Source of the DNA: Candidatus Methanomethylophilaceae archaeon
GTDB taxonomy: Archaea; Thermoplasmatota; Thermoplasmata; Methanomassiliicoccales; Methanomethylophilaceae
Assembly: GCA_017507885.1 (NCBI GenBank)
Contig: JAFVZY010000012.1
Location: forward strand, 1-32,760
Length of the DNA stretch: 32,760 nucleotides
Direction: 5' to 3'
Position numbers and translations under genes: made by a program. Under the pieces are notes generated by a model, which did no database searches, was not told where the DNA came from, and saw only the letters and a program-made list of their open reading frames with translations. Below are positions 21,131 through 29,916 of this stretch, piece after piece; positions within the stretch are counted from its first letter, which is position 1; every line of letters starts with the position of its first letter.

Positions 21131-22077
21131 CACGCACCGTAGCTGTTGCAGGCACGTTCAACGTGCTCCACGACGGACACAGGGAGCTTCTGCGCCGTGC
21201 GTTCTCCGAAGGGGACGAGGTTCTGATAGGCATGACCTCGGATTCGATGGCTCGCGGTTCCCGTTCCACCGTGTTGTCGATGGCCCTCCGTCGCAGGGAG
21301 CTGGAGGCCTTCGTCGGAGGCCTCGGGAGATACGAGGTCTTCGAGATAGACGACGTGTACGGCCCCCGCGACGTCATGGACCGTGCCGATGCACTCATCG
21401 TATCCGAAGAGACGCTCGGGAACGGCATGGAGGTCAGCCGTGAGAGGACCGCCAGGGGGCTCCCCCCGTTGGACATAGTCACCGTACCGTTGGTCAGAGC
21501 GCACGACGGGACCAAGATCTCCGCATCCGCGATCCTCCGCGGCGATTACGGGAGACACGGCCGTGCCGATGTCCCCAGGATCGCCGTGGGTTCGGCCAAC
21601 CAGGTCAAGGTCTCCGCCGTGAGGACCGTCATGGAGAGGATCTACGGGGAGGTCAGGATATATGCCAGGGACGTGGACAGTGGAGTCCCCCCGCAACCCT
21701 TCGGGGAGCAGACCCGCCGCGGTTCGTACAACAGGGCCATGGCCGCCCTCGGCGACTGCGACCTGTCGGTCGGCATAGAGGCGGGCGTCTTCGAAATGGA
21801 GGGCGGACTGTACGACATCCAACACTGCACCGTGGTCTCCGACGACGGCGTCGCGACCCACGGACAGGGCTCCGGATTCAGGTATCCGGACAGGGTCGCG
21901 GAACTCGTCAGGAACGGCATGACCGTCGGTGATGCCATGCACGCCGTGTACGGGGACACCGACATAGGGAAGAAACAGGGGGCGATCGGCCTCCTTTCCA
22001 AAGGGCTTCTGGACCGCAAGGGTTTGACCGAGCAGTCCGTCACCGCGGCGATGATTCCGCGCATATGGGATGAATGA
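21127..22077 (+). CDS. Fusion: phosphopantetheine adenylyltransferase-like (CoaD) and DUF84 NTPase
   Basis: Residues 1 to about 150 are a nucleotidyltransferase of the archaeal CoaD type: VAVAGTFNVLHDGHRELLRR with the HxGH motif at 15-18 and the ISASAILRGDYG end that matches ISSTRIRRG. Such enzymes make dephospho-CoA from phosphopantetheine and ATP. From about residue 153 (RIAVGSANQVKVSAVRTVME) a second domain follows: VDSGVPPQPFGEQTRRGSYN, CDLSVGIEAGVF and TDIGKKQGAIGLLSKG, the DUF84 (YjjX-like) inosine/xanthosine triphosphatase family that removes damaged purine nucleotides. Together 316 residues, about the sum of the two families. ATG 21127 overlaps the previous stop; the frame open further upstream is only a shadow. 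One polypeptide would join CoA synthesis and nucleotide-pool cleaning. Confidence 0.85.
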   Translation: MTRTVAVAGTFNVLHDGHRELLRRAFSEGDEVLIGMTSDSMARGSRSTVLSMALRRRELEAFVGGLGRYEVFEIDDVYGPRDVMDRADALIVSEETLGNGMEVSRERTARGLPPLDIVTVPLVRAHDGTKISASAILRGDYGRHGRADVPRIAVGSANQVKVSAVRTVMERIYGEVRIYARDVDSGVPPQPFGEQTRRGSYNRAMAALGDCDLSVGIEAGVFEMEGGLYDIQHCTVVSDDGVATHGQGSGFRYPDRVAELVRNGMTVGDAMHAVYGDTDIGKKQGAIGLLSKGLLDRKGLTEQSVTAAMIPRIWDE

Positions 22078-23629
22078 CATGTTCCAGAGAAACAAGATCC
22101 AACCCGGATCGGGTTATCTCAACGACGAATCGAAGATGACGGGTAGGGGCATGAACGTGATGTCCCCGTACGACGTCTCAGAACTCCAGGAGGTCCTGAG
22201 GGTCTACAACTCCAAAGGCAACCCCGTGACCGTCTCGGGGATGAGGACGGGACTCTGCGGAGGCGCCGTACCACTGGGTAACGACGTCCTTTCGACGGAG
22301 AACCTCCACGGGATCACGGGAATCGGAAGAGACGACAGGGGGTTCTACCTGAGGGTGCTCCCCTGCACCACCCTGAACGAGATCGACGGGTTCCTGCGCA
22401 AAGGTGACTTCTCTGGATTGGAGGAGCTGTCCGAGGATGCGGCATCCGACGCGTCCGCCGTGGAGAACGGATTGATGTACCCCGTGGACCCCACGGAACT
22501 GGACGGTTCCATCGGGGGCAACGTGGCGACCAACGCATCCGGACCGAGGACGTACTCCATGGGTCCCACCAGGGACTGGATCAGGGGGATGAGGGTCGCG
22601 ATGGCGGACGGATCCGTTTTCAGGATGCACCGCGGACTGTACATGGCCGAGGGCAGAAGGATGTCCTTCCCCTCCGGCAGGAACTACTTCTCGTTCGACC
22701 TCCCCGACATGGACAACAGGGTGGATGTGAAGAACGCGATGGGACCGATGATACACCCGGACATGGATCTCATGGACCTGTTCATAGGATCCGAAGGTAT
22801 TTTCGGGGTGATCGTGGAGGTGGATGTGTATCTCAGGGAGAGGACCCCCACCGTATCCCTCATGGCATTCCTGCCGGACGACGCATCCGCACTGTCCACG
22901 GTTAAGGCCGTCAGGGCATCCGAGGGGTTGGATCCGGAATTCATCGAATACATGGATGTGAAATCCGTGGACCTCGTCAGGAAGGCGATGAACGACGACC
23001 CGTCCTTCATCAGGATACCCACCCTGCCGGAGGGGCCCTGCTCCGCCGTGTTCCTGGATGTGCCCCTGGAATCCATCGGGACGAGATGCTCGATCCTCGA
23101 TTCTATCCTCAGGGACAACGGTTCCTCCATCGAAAGGACCTGGTGCGGTGTGGACCACTCGGACAAATCGAGGCTCAGGTCCATGAGGCACGCGGTCCCC
23201 CGCTCCGTGTTCGAATACGTGGCATCCCTCAAGGGGGAGATGCCCTCGATCCACAAGATGGGCACGGACATGTCCGTACCTGATGCATCCGCGGACGAGA
23301 TGATGGCGTACTATCACGATAAACTGGATGAGACGGGACTGGAATACTGCATGTTCGGACACATCGGGGACAACCACCCCCATGTGGAGATAATACTGCA
23401 CTCCATGGAGGATTTCGAAAAAGCCAGAGAGGTCTACCGCGACCTTGCCGCCAAGGCCATAGAACTGGGAGGTTCGCCCAGTGCGGAGCATGGAATCGGA
23501 AAGATAAAGAGGGAGTATGTCGGAATGATGTACGGCACCGAGGGTGTGGAGGCCATAAGGAGGTTGAAATCCATCCTGGACCCCAAGTGGATCCTCTGCC
23601 CCGACAACATCGTGGAGCGTGTGAAATGA
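22070..23629 (+). CDS. glcD: FAD-linked 2-hydroxyacid (D-lactate/glycolate-type) dehydrogenase
   Basis: The 519-residue flavoprotein belongs to the GlcD/LldE-type FAD_binding_4 plus FAD-oxidase_C family. The FAD domain shows VTVSGMRTGLCGGAVPLG (about 53-70) and DGSIGGNVATNASGPRTYSM (about 143-162). The cap domain ends with the conserved EYCMFGHIGDNHPHVEI and SPSAEHGIGKIKREY active-site histidine regions. It should oxidise a 2-hydroxyacid, with lactate or glycolate most likely, in the cytoplasm or at the membrane surface. EtfB and EtfA follow with ATGA overlaps, so electrons most probably go to the Etf, as in bacterial Etf-linked lactate dehydrogenase complexes. In related archaea such proteins are also paired with HdrD. 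ATG 22070 overlaps the upstream stop; ATG 22079 is possible. Confidence 0.88.
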   Translation: MNDMFQRNKIQPGSGYLNDESKMTGRGMNVMSPYDVSELQEVLRVYNSKGNPVTVSGMRTGLCGGAVPLGNDVLSTENLHGITGIGRDDRGFYLRVLPCTTLNEIDGFLRKGDFSGLEELSEDAASDASAVENGLMYPVDPTELDGSIGGNVATNASGPRTYSMGPTRDWIRGMRVAMADGSVFRMHRGLYMAEGRRMSFPSGRNYFSFDLPDMDNRVDVKNAMGPMIHPDMDLMDLFIGSEGIFGVIVEVDVYLRERTPTVSLMAFLPDDASALSTVKAVRASEGLDPEFIEYMDVKSVDLVRKAMNDDPSFIRIPTLPEGPCSAVFLDVPLESIGTRCSILDSILRDNGSSIERTWCGVDHSDKSRLRSMRHAVPRSVFEYVASLKGEMPSIHKMGTDMSVPDASADEMMAYYHDKLDETGLEYCMFGHIGDNHPHVEIILHSMEDFEKAREVYRDLAAKAIELGGSPSAEHGIGKIKREYVGMMYGTEGVEAIRRLKSILDPKWILCPDNIVERVK

Positions 23630-24402
23630 GATTCGTTGTTGCGATCAAACAGGTCCCGGACACGGAGAACATGGCGATGAACGACGACGGCACGGTGGAC
23701 CGCACCGGTGTACGCCCCGTCATGGATCCCTATTCGGAATACGCCCTCCGCAGGATCCTGGAATCGAAGAGGGACGGTGACACGGTCTCCGTGGTCACCA
23801 TGGGGCCTCCGCAGGCGGAATCGGTCCTGAGGAGGTGCGTCGCACTGGGTGCGGACTCCGCATGCCTCCTTTCCGATCCGGCCTTCGCCGGAGCCGACGT
23901 GTGGGCCACCGCAAGGGTCCTCGCGTCCTATATGCAAAAGTTCGAATGCGGATACGACTGCATGGTGTTCGGAAGGATGTCCTCCGACGGCGAGACGGGT
24001 CAACTCCCGTTCGAAGTGGCGGGACTCCTGGATGTGGAACAGCATGCGTATGTGACCGATCTCCGCAGGGACGGCGATTCCATGATCTCCGTACAGGATT
24101 ACGGGGACGTCGTCAGGGAATGCAGTGTCGGCGCGGGCGCGGTGATCGCATTCGCCGGCGTGGATCCCAACGGCACGTTCATGGACGTCCCGGGATTCCT
24201 CGCATCCCTGGAATCGAACATCGTGACAAAGAACAGGGTGGACCTCGGACTCGGATTGTATTCCGTGGGTTCCAAGGGCTCCCCGACATCCATCAGGAGG
24301 ATCGGGACGGTGGGTTCCACCAGAAGGAACAGGAAGGTCCTGATCAAGGACCCGCGCAGGGCCGCGGACCTGGTTTTGGGAGAACTGGAGGCGATGGAAT
24401 GA
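23626..24402 (+). CDS. etfB: Electron transfer flavoprotein beta subunit
   Basis: The 258-residue protein starts MRFVVAIKQVPDTENMAMND and has RPVMDPYSEYALRRILE and the nucleotide-binding loop MVFGRMSSDGETGQLPFEVA, which aligns with the GxxxxDxDTGQ loop of EtfB; length is normal for the family. With EtfA it forms the heterodimer carrying flavin that receives electrons from the dehydrogenase encoded just upstream. ATG 23626 sits in the ATGA of the dehydrogenase stop. If the complex bifurcates, EtfB would bind the bifurcating FAD and NAD or ferredoxin would be co-acceptors, but that cannot be decided by eye. Confidence 0.9.
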   Translation: MRFVVAIKQVPDTENMAMNDDGTVDRTGVRPVMDPYSEYALRRILESKRDGDTVSVVTMGPPQAESVLRRCVALGADSACLLSDPAFAGADVWATARVLASYMQKFECGYDCMVFGRMSSDGETGQLPFEVAGLLDVEQHAYVTDLRRDGDSMISVQDYGDVVRECSVGAGAVIAFAGVDPNGTFMDVPGFLASLESNIVTKNRVDLGLGLYSVGSKGSPTSIRRIGTVGSTRRNRKVLIKDPRRAADLVLGELEAME

Positions 24403-25439
24403 GCGGTTGTTCCGGGGGGTCATGCTCCACATGCTCCGACGGGGACCCCGACAGGCTTCCCCCAGGCATGTTGAGGGAATACGACCTCAACCAATCCACA
24501 TCGGAGGGCATACTCGTGTGGATCGAGATGTCCGACGGGATCGAGGAGGCGTCGGCCGAACTGATCGCGGAATCGAAGCGTGAGGGTGACGGAAGGGTCT
24601 TCGGAGTCGTCTTCGGCGGACCCGAACTCAAATCGTACTATCCGGAGATATTCGGTTACGGAGTGGACACACTGTACCACGTCCGCGGACTCCCCGTGTA
24701 CTCCCCCGAGGAGTATGCCGAGGCCCTGGCTGAAGTCGTGGAAAGGGTGAATCCCGCAACCGTCCTGATGGGCGCCACACCCAGGGGCCGTGAACTGGCA
24801 CCCCGTCTCGCCGCCATCCTGCAGACCGGACTCACGGCGGATTGCACCTCGCTGTCTTTCGAGGGGAGGGACGTCACCATGACCCGCCCCGCACTCACGG
24901 GCAACGTGATGGCGGACATCACATGCGACCGCTATCCGCAGATGGCCACGGTCCGCAGGGGCACGTTCGAAAAACCGGAACCCTCCGAAGGGACGGGTAC
25001 GGCGATCTACTGGCAGTACACGAAACCGGTGAAAAGGGAGATCCTGTCGGAGACGAAGTCCGTGGAGACGGACACCGACATCAGGGACGCCAAGGTCCTC
25101 ATCGCATTGGGCGGTGGAATCAGAGACGTGTCTCTGATCGAGATCGCCGAGAAGGTCGCATCGGAACACGGAGGAATGGTGTGCTGCTCCAGGGCGATCG
25201 TGGACAGGGGATGGATGCCAAGAAGCCGCCAGGTGGGGATGTCCGGGATCACCGTGAAACCCGACATATACATCGCATTCGGCATATCGGGTTCCGTACA
25301 GCACAGGGCGGGGATGGCGGACGCCAAAAGGGTCGTGGCCGTGAACACGGATCCGGATGCACCCATCCACAGATTCGCGGACCTGAGCATACTCTGCGAT
25401 GTGGGCGCGGTCCTGAAGGCGATGTTGAAGAACGGGTGA
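24399..25439 (+). CDS. etfA: Electron transfer flavoprotein alpha subunit with Cys-rich N-terminus
   Basis: The 346-residue protein ends in the canonical EtfA FAD domain: SRAIVDRGWMPRSRQVGMSG, VKPDIYIAFGISGSVQHRAG and VVAVNTDPDAPIHRFADLSI. The N-terminal domain has VLMGATPRGRELAPRLAAIL and ADITCDRYPQMATVRRG. It forms the Etf dimer with EtfB. An odd extension opens the protein, MSGCSGGSCSTCSDGDPDRL, with three cysteines (C4, C9, C12). EtfA of some bifurcating systems has an N-terminal ferredoxin domain; this stretch is far too short for one, but could bind a metal or cluster with a partner. The ATG overlaps the EtfB stop. Confidence 0.9.
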   Translation: MSGCSGGSCSTCSDGDPDRLPPGMLREYDLNQSTSEGILVWIEMSDGIEEASAELIAESKREGDGRVFGVVFGGPELKSYYPEIFGYGVDTLYHVRGLPVYSPEEYAEALAEVVERVNPATVLMGATPRGRELAPRLAAILQTGLTADCTSLSFEGRDVTMTRPALTGNVMADITCDRYPQMATVRRGTFEKPEPSEGTGTAIYWQYTKPVKREILSETKSVETDTDIRDAKVLIALGGGIRDVSLIEIAEKVASEHGGMVCCSRAIVDRGWMPRSRQVGMSGITVKPDIYIAFGISGSVQHRAGMADAKRVVAVNTDPDAPIHRFADLSILCDVGAVLKAMLKNG

Positions 25440-25446
25440 CACCCCC

Positions 25447-26778
25447 ATGAACCATGGAAAGGGACCGTTCGGGAATGGTTTCAAAGGCATCATCTTCGAC
25501 ATGGACGGGGTGATCTTCGATTCCGAATCCGTCTGGAGGGATGCGACATTCGAGGTCAACCCCCAGTTCGGAATCGAATTCGACGATGCATACAGGCAGA
25601 GCCTTTGCGGAATGGATGAGAGGAGCATACGTTCAAGGATCTCATCGGATTTCCCACACGCCGATGTGGACGAATACCGCGATGCCGTGATATCCGAGGT
25701 GAACGGGAGATTGCTCTCCGGAATCCCTCCCAGACCCGGATTCCTGGAATTCCTGGAGGTTTGCAGGGCGGAGGGCATGAGGATCGGATTGGCCACATCC
25801 AGCGACCCGGGACGCGCCATGACCATGTTCGAAGCCGACGGCCTGGATCCGGACATCCTGTTCGATGCCACCGCCTTCGGAACCGAGGTCTCCGAATCGA
25901 AACCCGATCCCGAGATATTCCTGTTGGCATCGTCAAGAATGGGGTTGGACCCCGAGTCCTGCCTCGTTCTCGAGGATTCGCTCAACGGTCTGAAGGGGGC
26001 ATTCGACGGAGGATTCCACCCGATGATGCTGGTGGACCTCGTGGAACCGGACGGATGGGTGGCATCCAAGGGGATACCGGTATTCCACGACTTCGAAGGT
26101 CTTTTGAGACTCGGAAGGTTCGTGCATCGTCCGAAAGAATACGATGTCGGCAAAAGGGGTCCGTCCCATTCCGTCTTCATGGGTTATTCCGATCCGACCT
26201 TCTCGATCACGGCCAGATTGGATGTCACCGACCTGTACGACCGGTGCAAATCCGAACACCGCTCGTTCTTCATCGAATTCCTCCACATGGTGTCCGTCGC
26301 ATCCAACGGGGTGGAGAACTTCAGACTCCGCCTGATGGATGGGAAACTCGTGATCTTCGATGTGATCGACCCCAGCTACGTCGTCATCAGGGACGATGAC
26401 ACCATCTGCACCAGCAGCGTCACGTTCACCCCGGATCGCGACGGGTTCTTCGAAAGGGTCAGGGCGGACGTGGACGCCTGCAAATCCCCCGACCACGAAC
26501 CCTCGTTCAGCGGAAACCGTAGATTGGACCTGCTGTACGTGTCCTGTCTGCCATGGATTGACTTCGTATCGGTCAAGAATCCCTACGATCTGAAATCCAT
26601 CGACGAATGCAGCATCCCCCGCATCACATGGGGAAGGGTCGTGGACGACGGTGGCCGTCGCAGACTGACGGTCGACGTATCGGCCCATCACGCCCTGATG
26701 GACGGATATCACATCGCATCCTTCTTCAACGGTTTGCAGGACCTTCTCGACGGATTCATCGGCGATCCATCCGATTGA
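25447..26778 (+). CDS. Fusion: HAD phosphatase/mutase-like domain and chloramphenicol acetyltransferase-like domain
   Basis: Residues 1 to about 220 form a HAD hydrolase of the beta-phosphoglucomutase type: GIIFDMDGVIFDSESVW (D18, D20), LATSSDPGRAM, SESKPDPEIFL and LVLEDSLNGLKGA supply the four HAD motifs. Residues from about 228 (KEYDVGKRGPSHSVFMGYSD) to 443 match the chloramphenicol acetyltransferase fold: FSITARLDVTDLY, VASNGVENFRLRL, SCLPWIDFVSVKNP, CSIPRITWGRV and the catalytic HHALMDGYH (about 413-421), i.e. HHxxxDGxH. Both active sites look intact. The HAD part should dephosphorylate or isomerise a small phosphate, the CAT-like part acetylate a small hydroxyl compound from acetyl-CoA. 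Substrates are unknown and resistance is not implied. It lies 7 bases after etfA and its end overlaps the next gene tail-to-tail. Confidence 0.85.
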   Translation: MNHGKGPFGNGFKGIIFDMDGVIFDSESVWRDATFEVNPQFGIEFDDAYRQSLCGMDERSIRSRISSDFPHADVDEYRDAVISEVNGRLLSGIPPRPGFLEFLEVCRAEGMRIGLATSSDPGRAMTMFEADGLDPDILFDATAFGTEVSESKPDPEIFLLASSRMGLDPESCLVLEDSLNGLKGAFDGGFHPMMLVDLVEPDGWVASKGIPVFHDFEGLLRLGRFVHRPKEYDVGKRGPSHSVFMGYSDPTFSITARLDVTDLYDRCKSEHRSFFIEFLHMVSVASNGVENFRLRLMDGKLVIFDVIDPSYVVIRDDDTICTSSVTFTPDRDGFFERVRADVDACKSPDHEPSFSGNRRLDLLYVSCLPWIDFVSVKNPYDLKSIDECSIPRITWGRVVDDGGRRRLTVDVSAHHALMDGYHIASFFNGLQDLLDGFIGDPSD

Positions 26779-29700
26779 ACAGTTCCGATGGGAAACAGAG
26801 CAGTTCCGAACCGTTGTTGTGTGACACCAGCACCTTGGGGTGACGACCTTCGACGACACCGTTTATGCAATCGACGAGGAATGCGATATCGGGGATGTCC
26901 GCATACCCCGGATCATACCTTCCCAGGATATCGTGGAGGCACTCCGGACCCGACCCCCTCCTCACGGCGATGCACAACTCCACGAACAGGGAATCCGGGC
27001 CGTTCGCGAAGGAACAACCCTCCAGGATACCAAAAGCCTCCTCGTAGTACGAAACCCCCCTCTCCGCATCCGGAACCAGGGAACCGAGGCAGATGTAGGT
27101 GTTGGCACAGTAGGGATGCCCGGGCCCGTTCCTGTCGTTCTTGTATCCGGCTATGCGGAGGAACTCCCCCTCGTCGAAGGAACCTTTCAGGGAATCTATG
27201 AGCGCCCTGTTGTTGTAGGAGGTCAAGGAATAGGAATGGGGACGTTGCTCCTCCGGAAGGACCGAATCGTTCAGTTCGATCGATCTGCTCTGGATCGTGC
27301 GGGCCTCGTCGTACGATTCCTCGAAGGTGAGGCTGTTGGCATGGTTCACAAGACTCCATGCGCATTCCACGCTGTTCTCACCGTATGTTCTGCTGTAGAC
27401 GTCCACCGCCTTCCATGAGACGTCCTTCGCCTTCGAGATCTGTCCGATCTTGGCCAGATACGTCCAATAATAGCAGTACTCCCAGGCGACCTCCGGGGAT
27501 TTCTCACCGTAGAGGCGTCTGCGGACGTCCAATGCGTATTCGTACATGGGACGGGAGTCATCCAACCTTCCGACGGCGAGATAGCAGCTGGCGAGGTTTC
27601 CGGAGACCCAGGACGAATGATAGTTGTCGATGCCCCTGGCCCGATACAGACCGTTCAGGTACTCGTACGAACGTATGGCCTCGTCCACCCTCCCGCAGGA
27701 ATCCGCCGATATTGCGTACTTCAGGATGTAATCGGCGGGACCCAGTTCATCATCGGGGAACTCGGACCTGTATTCGTCTATGATCCCCCTGTAGGTATCG
27801 CATGCGCGCACGAATCCGTCCAATCCCAGCTTGTATTCGGACCTGGCCACGGCGTTGAGGACCGCATACTTCGATGACCCCAGAACGGAAAGGTCCTCGG
27901 GGACGATCTCCATGCAGGTCCTGAAACAACCGCTCTCGACCAGGATGGGACACAACGTCGGGAGGTCCGTGATCTCGAGATCCCTCTTCAGACCCCGCAC
28001 CAGGAGGTCGTTGTCGCTTCTGAGATGGTTGAACGAACGTATCAGCAGGTTGTGGTCCTCGGAATCAAGAGCCCGGTAGACCTCCCTCCTGGTGACGAGA
28101 TCGGCCAACCCCTCGAAATCACGGACCGCCCCGTACTGGTATGCCAATTCCACATGGGAATCGACATCGTCCGACCCCGCATGGTATCCGATCATCCTCG
28201 AACGCACCGCCCCCTCACGGGGACGCCCCCTCCCGACCATGCAGTCCAGCATCAGGTCGTGGTCGACCCTGAGATGTCCATCGACGTTGGTGATGAAGGA
28301 TTCGAACGCCTGCAGGACCATCACCCTGGTTATTGCGTTGACACCCAGCATCCCTCCGATGTCGCGCTCCCTCACACCCCTGTACGAGAACGCGACCAGA
28401 TCCAGGATGTCGGTGATGGCTCCGGGGTCCATGTTGATGCCTGTCAACGCCCCCTCGAGATTCTCCACGATGGCATCCAGAAGCTCCGACAGGTCCGATA
28501 TCGAGACGATCCTGTCGATGTAGGAGTTGAAGGTGTCGTAATCGCCGTACACCCTCAACAGGTCGCATACGGCGATGAGGTTCAACGGGGAATCGATGAA
28601 TGCGTTGGAGACGAGTTTCGTCATATTGGCCGGGGACAGGGTCTTCCCGTACCTCCCGAGATAGGACTCCAACAGGACGGTCTTGTCACGGGACCCCAGG
28701 GATGTCAGATGGTATTCCGATGCGGACGGCTCCCTGTCGGTCACCGATGCCGTGCTGGAGCATACCACGTGCAACGAGGGGTTGTTGCAGGCCAGCTCAT
28801 AGAGTTCCAGATCCAGGTTGTGACTGGTATGGACCTTCTCCGTGGCATCCAGGAACAGGTACAGCTCCCTGTCATGGGGCCACATCCCGATCAATTCCTT
28901 CAACATGCTGTCCGGACTGTCGGAGGTGATGTCCACCGGACCCAGATGGAACTCCATGAACCTCCTGAGACGGTCGCAGATCGTATCCATGATCATGCTG
29001 TCCTCCCCGATTCCGGAGAAGTGGAAGAATACGGTGCGGTCCCTGCCGACACCGATCTCCCCTATGAGATGGGCCATGAGGGAGGTCTTTCCGGAACCCT
29101 TGTCACCCCTGATGTGGACGTAACCGTTCCCCTCGATCAGGTCCGCGAGACCGTCGTGGGACGACAGGCGTATGTATCTGGCGGTGCGCTCGTTCAGGAT
29201 GGCCAGATGGGAGGGGTACCCCGGATCCCCGTAGGGCAGTTCCATCCGGGGGCATTCCCCGTCGATCTGCGCATGCAGCATGGAATAGGCCTGCTCCTCG
29301 AAATCATGGATGTCACGGTAATACGTGCCGCCCATTGCCTCCAACTCCGTCTTCAGATCGAACAACCGCTTCTCGTCGTCCTCCTTGTCCTTCATATGGA
29401 ACGAATAGAGCGTCCTCCCGAATCTCGGATTGAGGCCTGTGCGGATCTCCATCTCGGTTATGCTCATCCCCTCGACATCGTCACGGTCCAGATAGTTCTC
29501 CAGACCTCCGCCGACCCTTCCGATCTCGTATTCGTTGGGGACGTAACCGTGACGTTTCCCGAGGATGCCCATGAAGAACGGCCTGCACCTCAGAACCTCC
29601 CCGAGACAGATCTCTATGACCTTCCCCGTCTCCGAAAGATCCTCCGGCAGACCCCATCTGAGGTCCACATCGATGATTTCCACCGAACGGTCGGCGAAAT

Positions 29701-29824
29701 CGCGTCTCAATCTGGGGAAGACGGACCTCACCAGGACCTCCCTCTCCCTCTGCAGATCGCTGAATGTCGACGATATGAAGATACGAATTGTCTTGTGACC
29801 GCTGTCTCCGAAATTAGGGATCAT
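26756..29824 (-). CDS. DUF4062 - STAND NTPase - TPR protein
   Basis: The 1022-residue protein starts with DUF4062 (about 10-170): KTIRIFISSTFSDLQREREV, then IIDVDLRWGL and RPFFMGILGKRHGYVP, as in animal TEP1/NPHP3-type proteins. A P-loop NTPase of the STAND/NACHT kind follows: Walker A IRGDKGSGKTSLMAHLIGE (about 237-255), Walker B ELYLFLDATEKV (about 320-331), and a winged-helix-like segment. From about 640 to 980 TPR-type repeats follow, e.g. DEAIRSYEYLNGLYRARG and LDDSRPMYEYALDVRRRLYG. This is the plan of immune-type switches: effector/adaptor, switch, ligand-sensing repeats. The predicted role is sensing of an intruder or stress; the ligand and effector activity are unknown. ATG 29824 is 26 bases from a TATA box, so leaderless. 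It is divergent to the SLOG-SLATT gene. Confidence 0.85.
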   Translation of the reverse strand: MIPNFGDSGHKTIRIFISSTFSDLQREREVLVRSVFPRLRRDFADRSVEIIDVDLRWGLPEDLSETGKVIEICLGEVLRCRPFFMGILGKRHGYVPNEYEIGRVGGGLENYLDRDDVEGMSITEMEIRTGLNPRFGRTLYSFHMKDKEDDEKRLFDLKTELEAMGGTYYRDIHDFEEQAYSMLHAQIDGECPRMELPYGDPGYPSHLAILNERTARYIRLSSHDGLADLIEGNGYVHIRGDKGSGKTSLMAHLIGEIGVGRDRTVFFHFSGIGEDSMIMDTICDRLRRFMEFHLGPVDITSDSPDSMLKELIGMWPHDRELYLFLDATEKVHTSHNLDLELYELACNNPSLHVVCSSTASVTDREPSASEYHLTSLGSRDKTVLLESYLGRYGKTLSPANMTKLVSNAFIDSPLNLIAVCDLLRVYGDYDTFNSYIDRIVSISDLSELLDAIVENLEGALTGINMDPGAITDILDLVAFSYRGVRERDIGGMLGVNAITRVMVLQAFESFITNVDGHLRVDHDLMLDCMVGRGRPREGAVRSRMIGYHAGSDDVDSHVELAYQYGAVRDFEGLADLVTRREVYRALDSEDHNLLIRSFNHLRSDNDLLVRGLKRDLEITDLPTLCPILVESGCFRTCMEIVPEDLSVLGSSKYAVLNAVARSEYKLGLDGFVRACDTYRGIIDEYRSEFPDDELGPADYILKYAISADSCGRVDEAIRSYEYLNGLYRARGIDNYHSSWVSGNLASCYLAVGRLDDSRPMYEYALDVRRRLYGEKSPEVAWEYCYYWTYLAKIGQISKAKDVSWKAVDVYSRTYGENSVECAWSLVNHANSLTFEESYDEARTIQSRSIELNDSVLPEEQRPHSYSLTSYNNRALIDSLKGSFDEGEFLRIAGYKNDRNGPGHPYCANTYICLGSLVPDAERGVSYYEEAFGILEGCSFANGPDSLFVELCIAVRRGSGPECLHDILGRYDPGYADIPDIAFLVDCINGVVEGRHPKVLVSHNNGSELLCFPSELFNRMDRR

Positions 29825-29846
29825 CCACGCTCCATCCCCATGAGCG

Positions 29847-29892
29847 AATATAATGGATTCGAACCGCCCGCGAACGATATCTGCTTTTATAT
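29847..29892. promoter_or_regulatory. Divergent promoter pair of the putative conflict system
   Basis: Two TATA boxes lie back to back: ATTATATT on the minus strand (29854-29847), 26 bases from ATG 29824, and TTTATAT on the plus strand (29886-29892), 28 bases from ATG 29917. Only 92 bases separate the two ATGs, so a regulator bound between the boxes could control both genes. Confidence 0.6.
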
Positions 29893-29916
29893 CGGTTGAA
29901 TCACATGCCCCCGCGT

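Noticed and set aside
24420-26180. A 586-residue open frame on the minus strand
   Set aside because: Shadow spanning etfA and the HAD-CAT gene on the opposite strand; composition typical of antisense GC-rich frames.
28025-29899. A 624-residue open frame on the plus strand
   Set aside because: It is antisense to the STAND gene, rich in His/Pro/Val/Gly shadow composition, and has no family motifs; the minus frame has clear domains.
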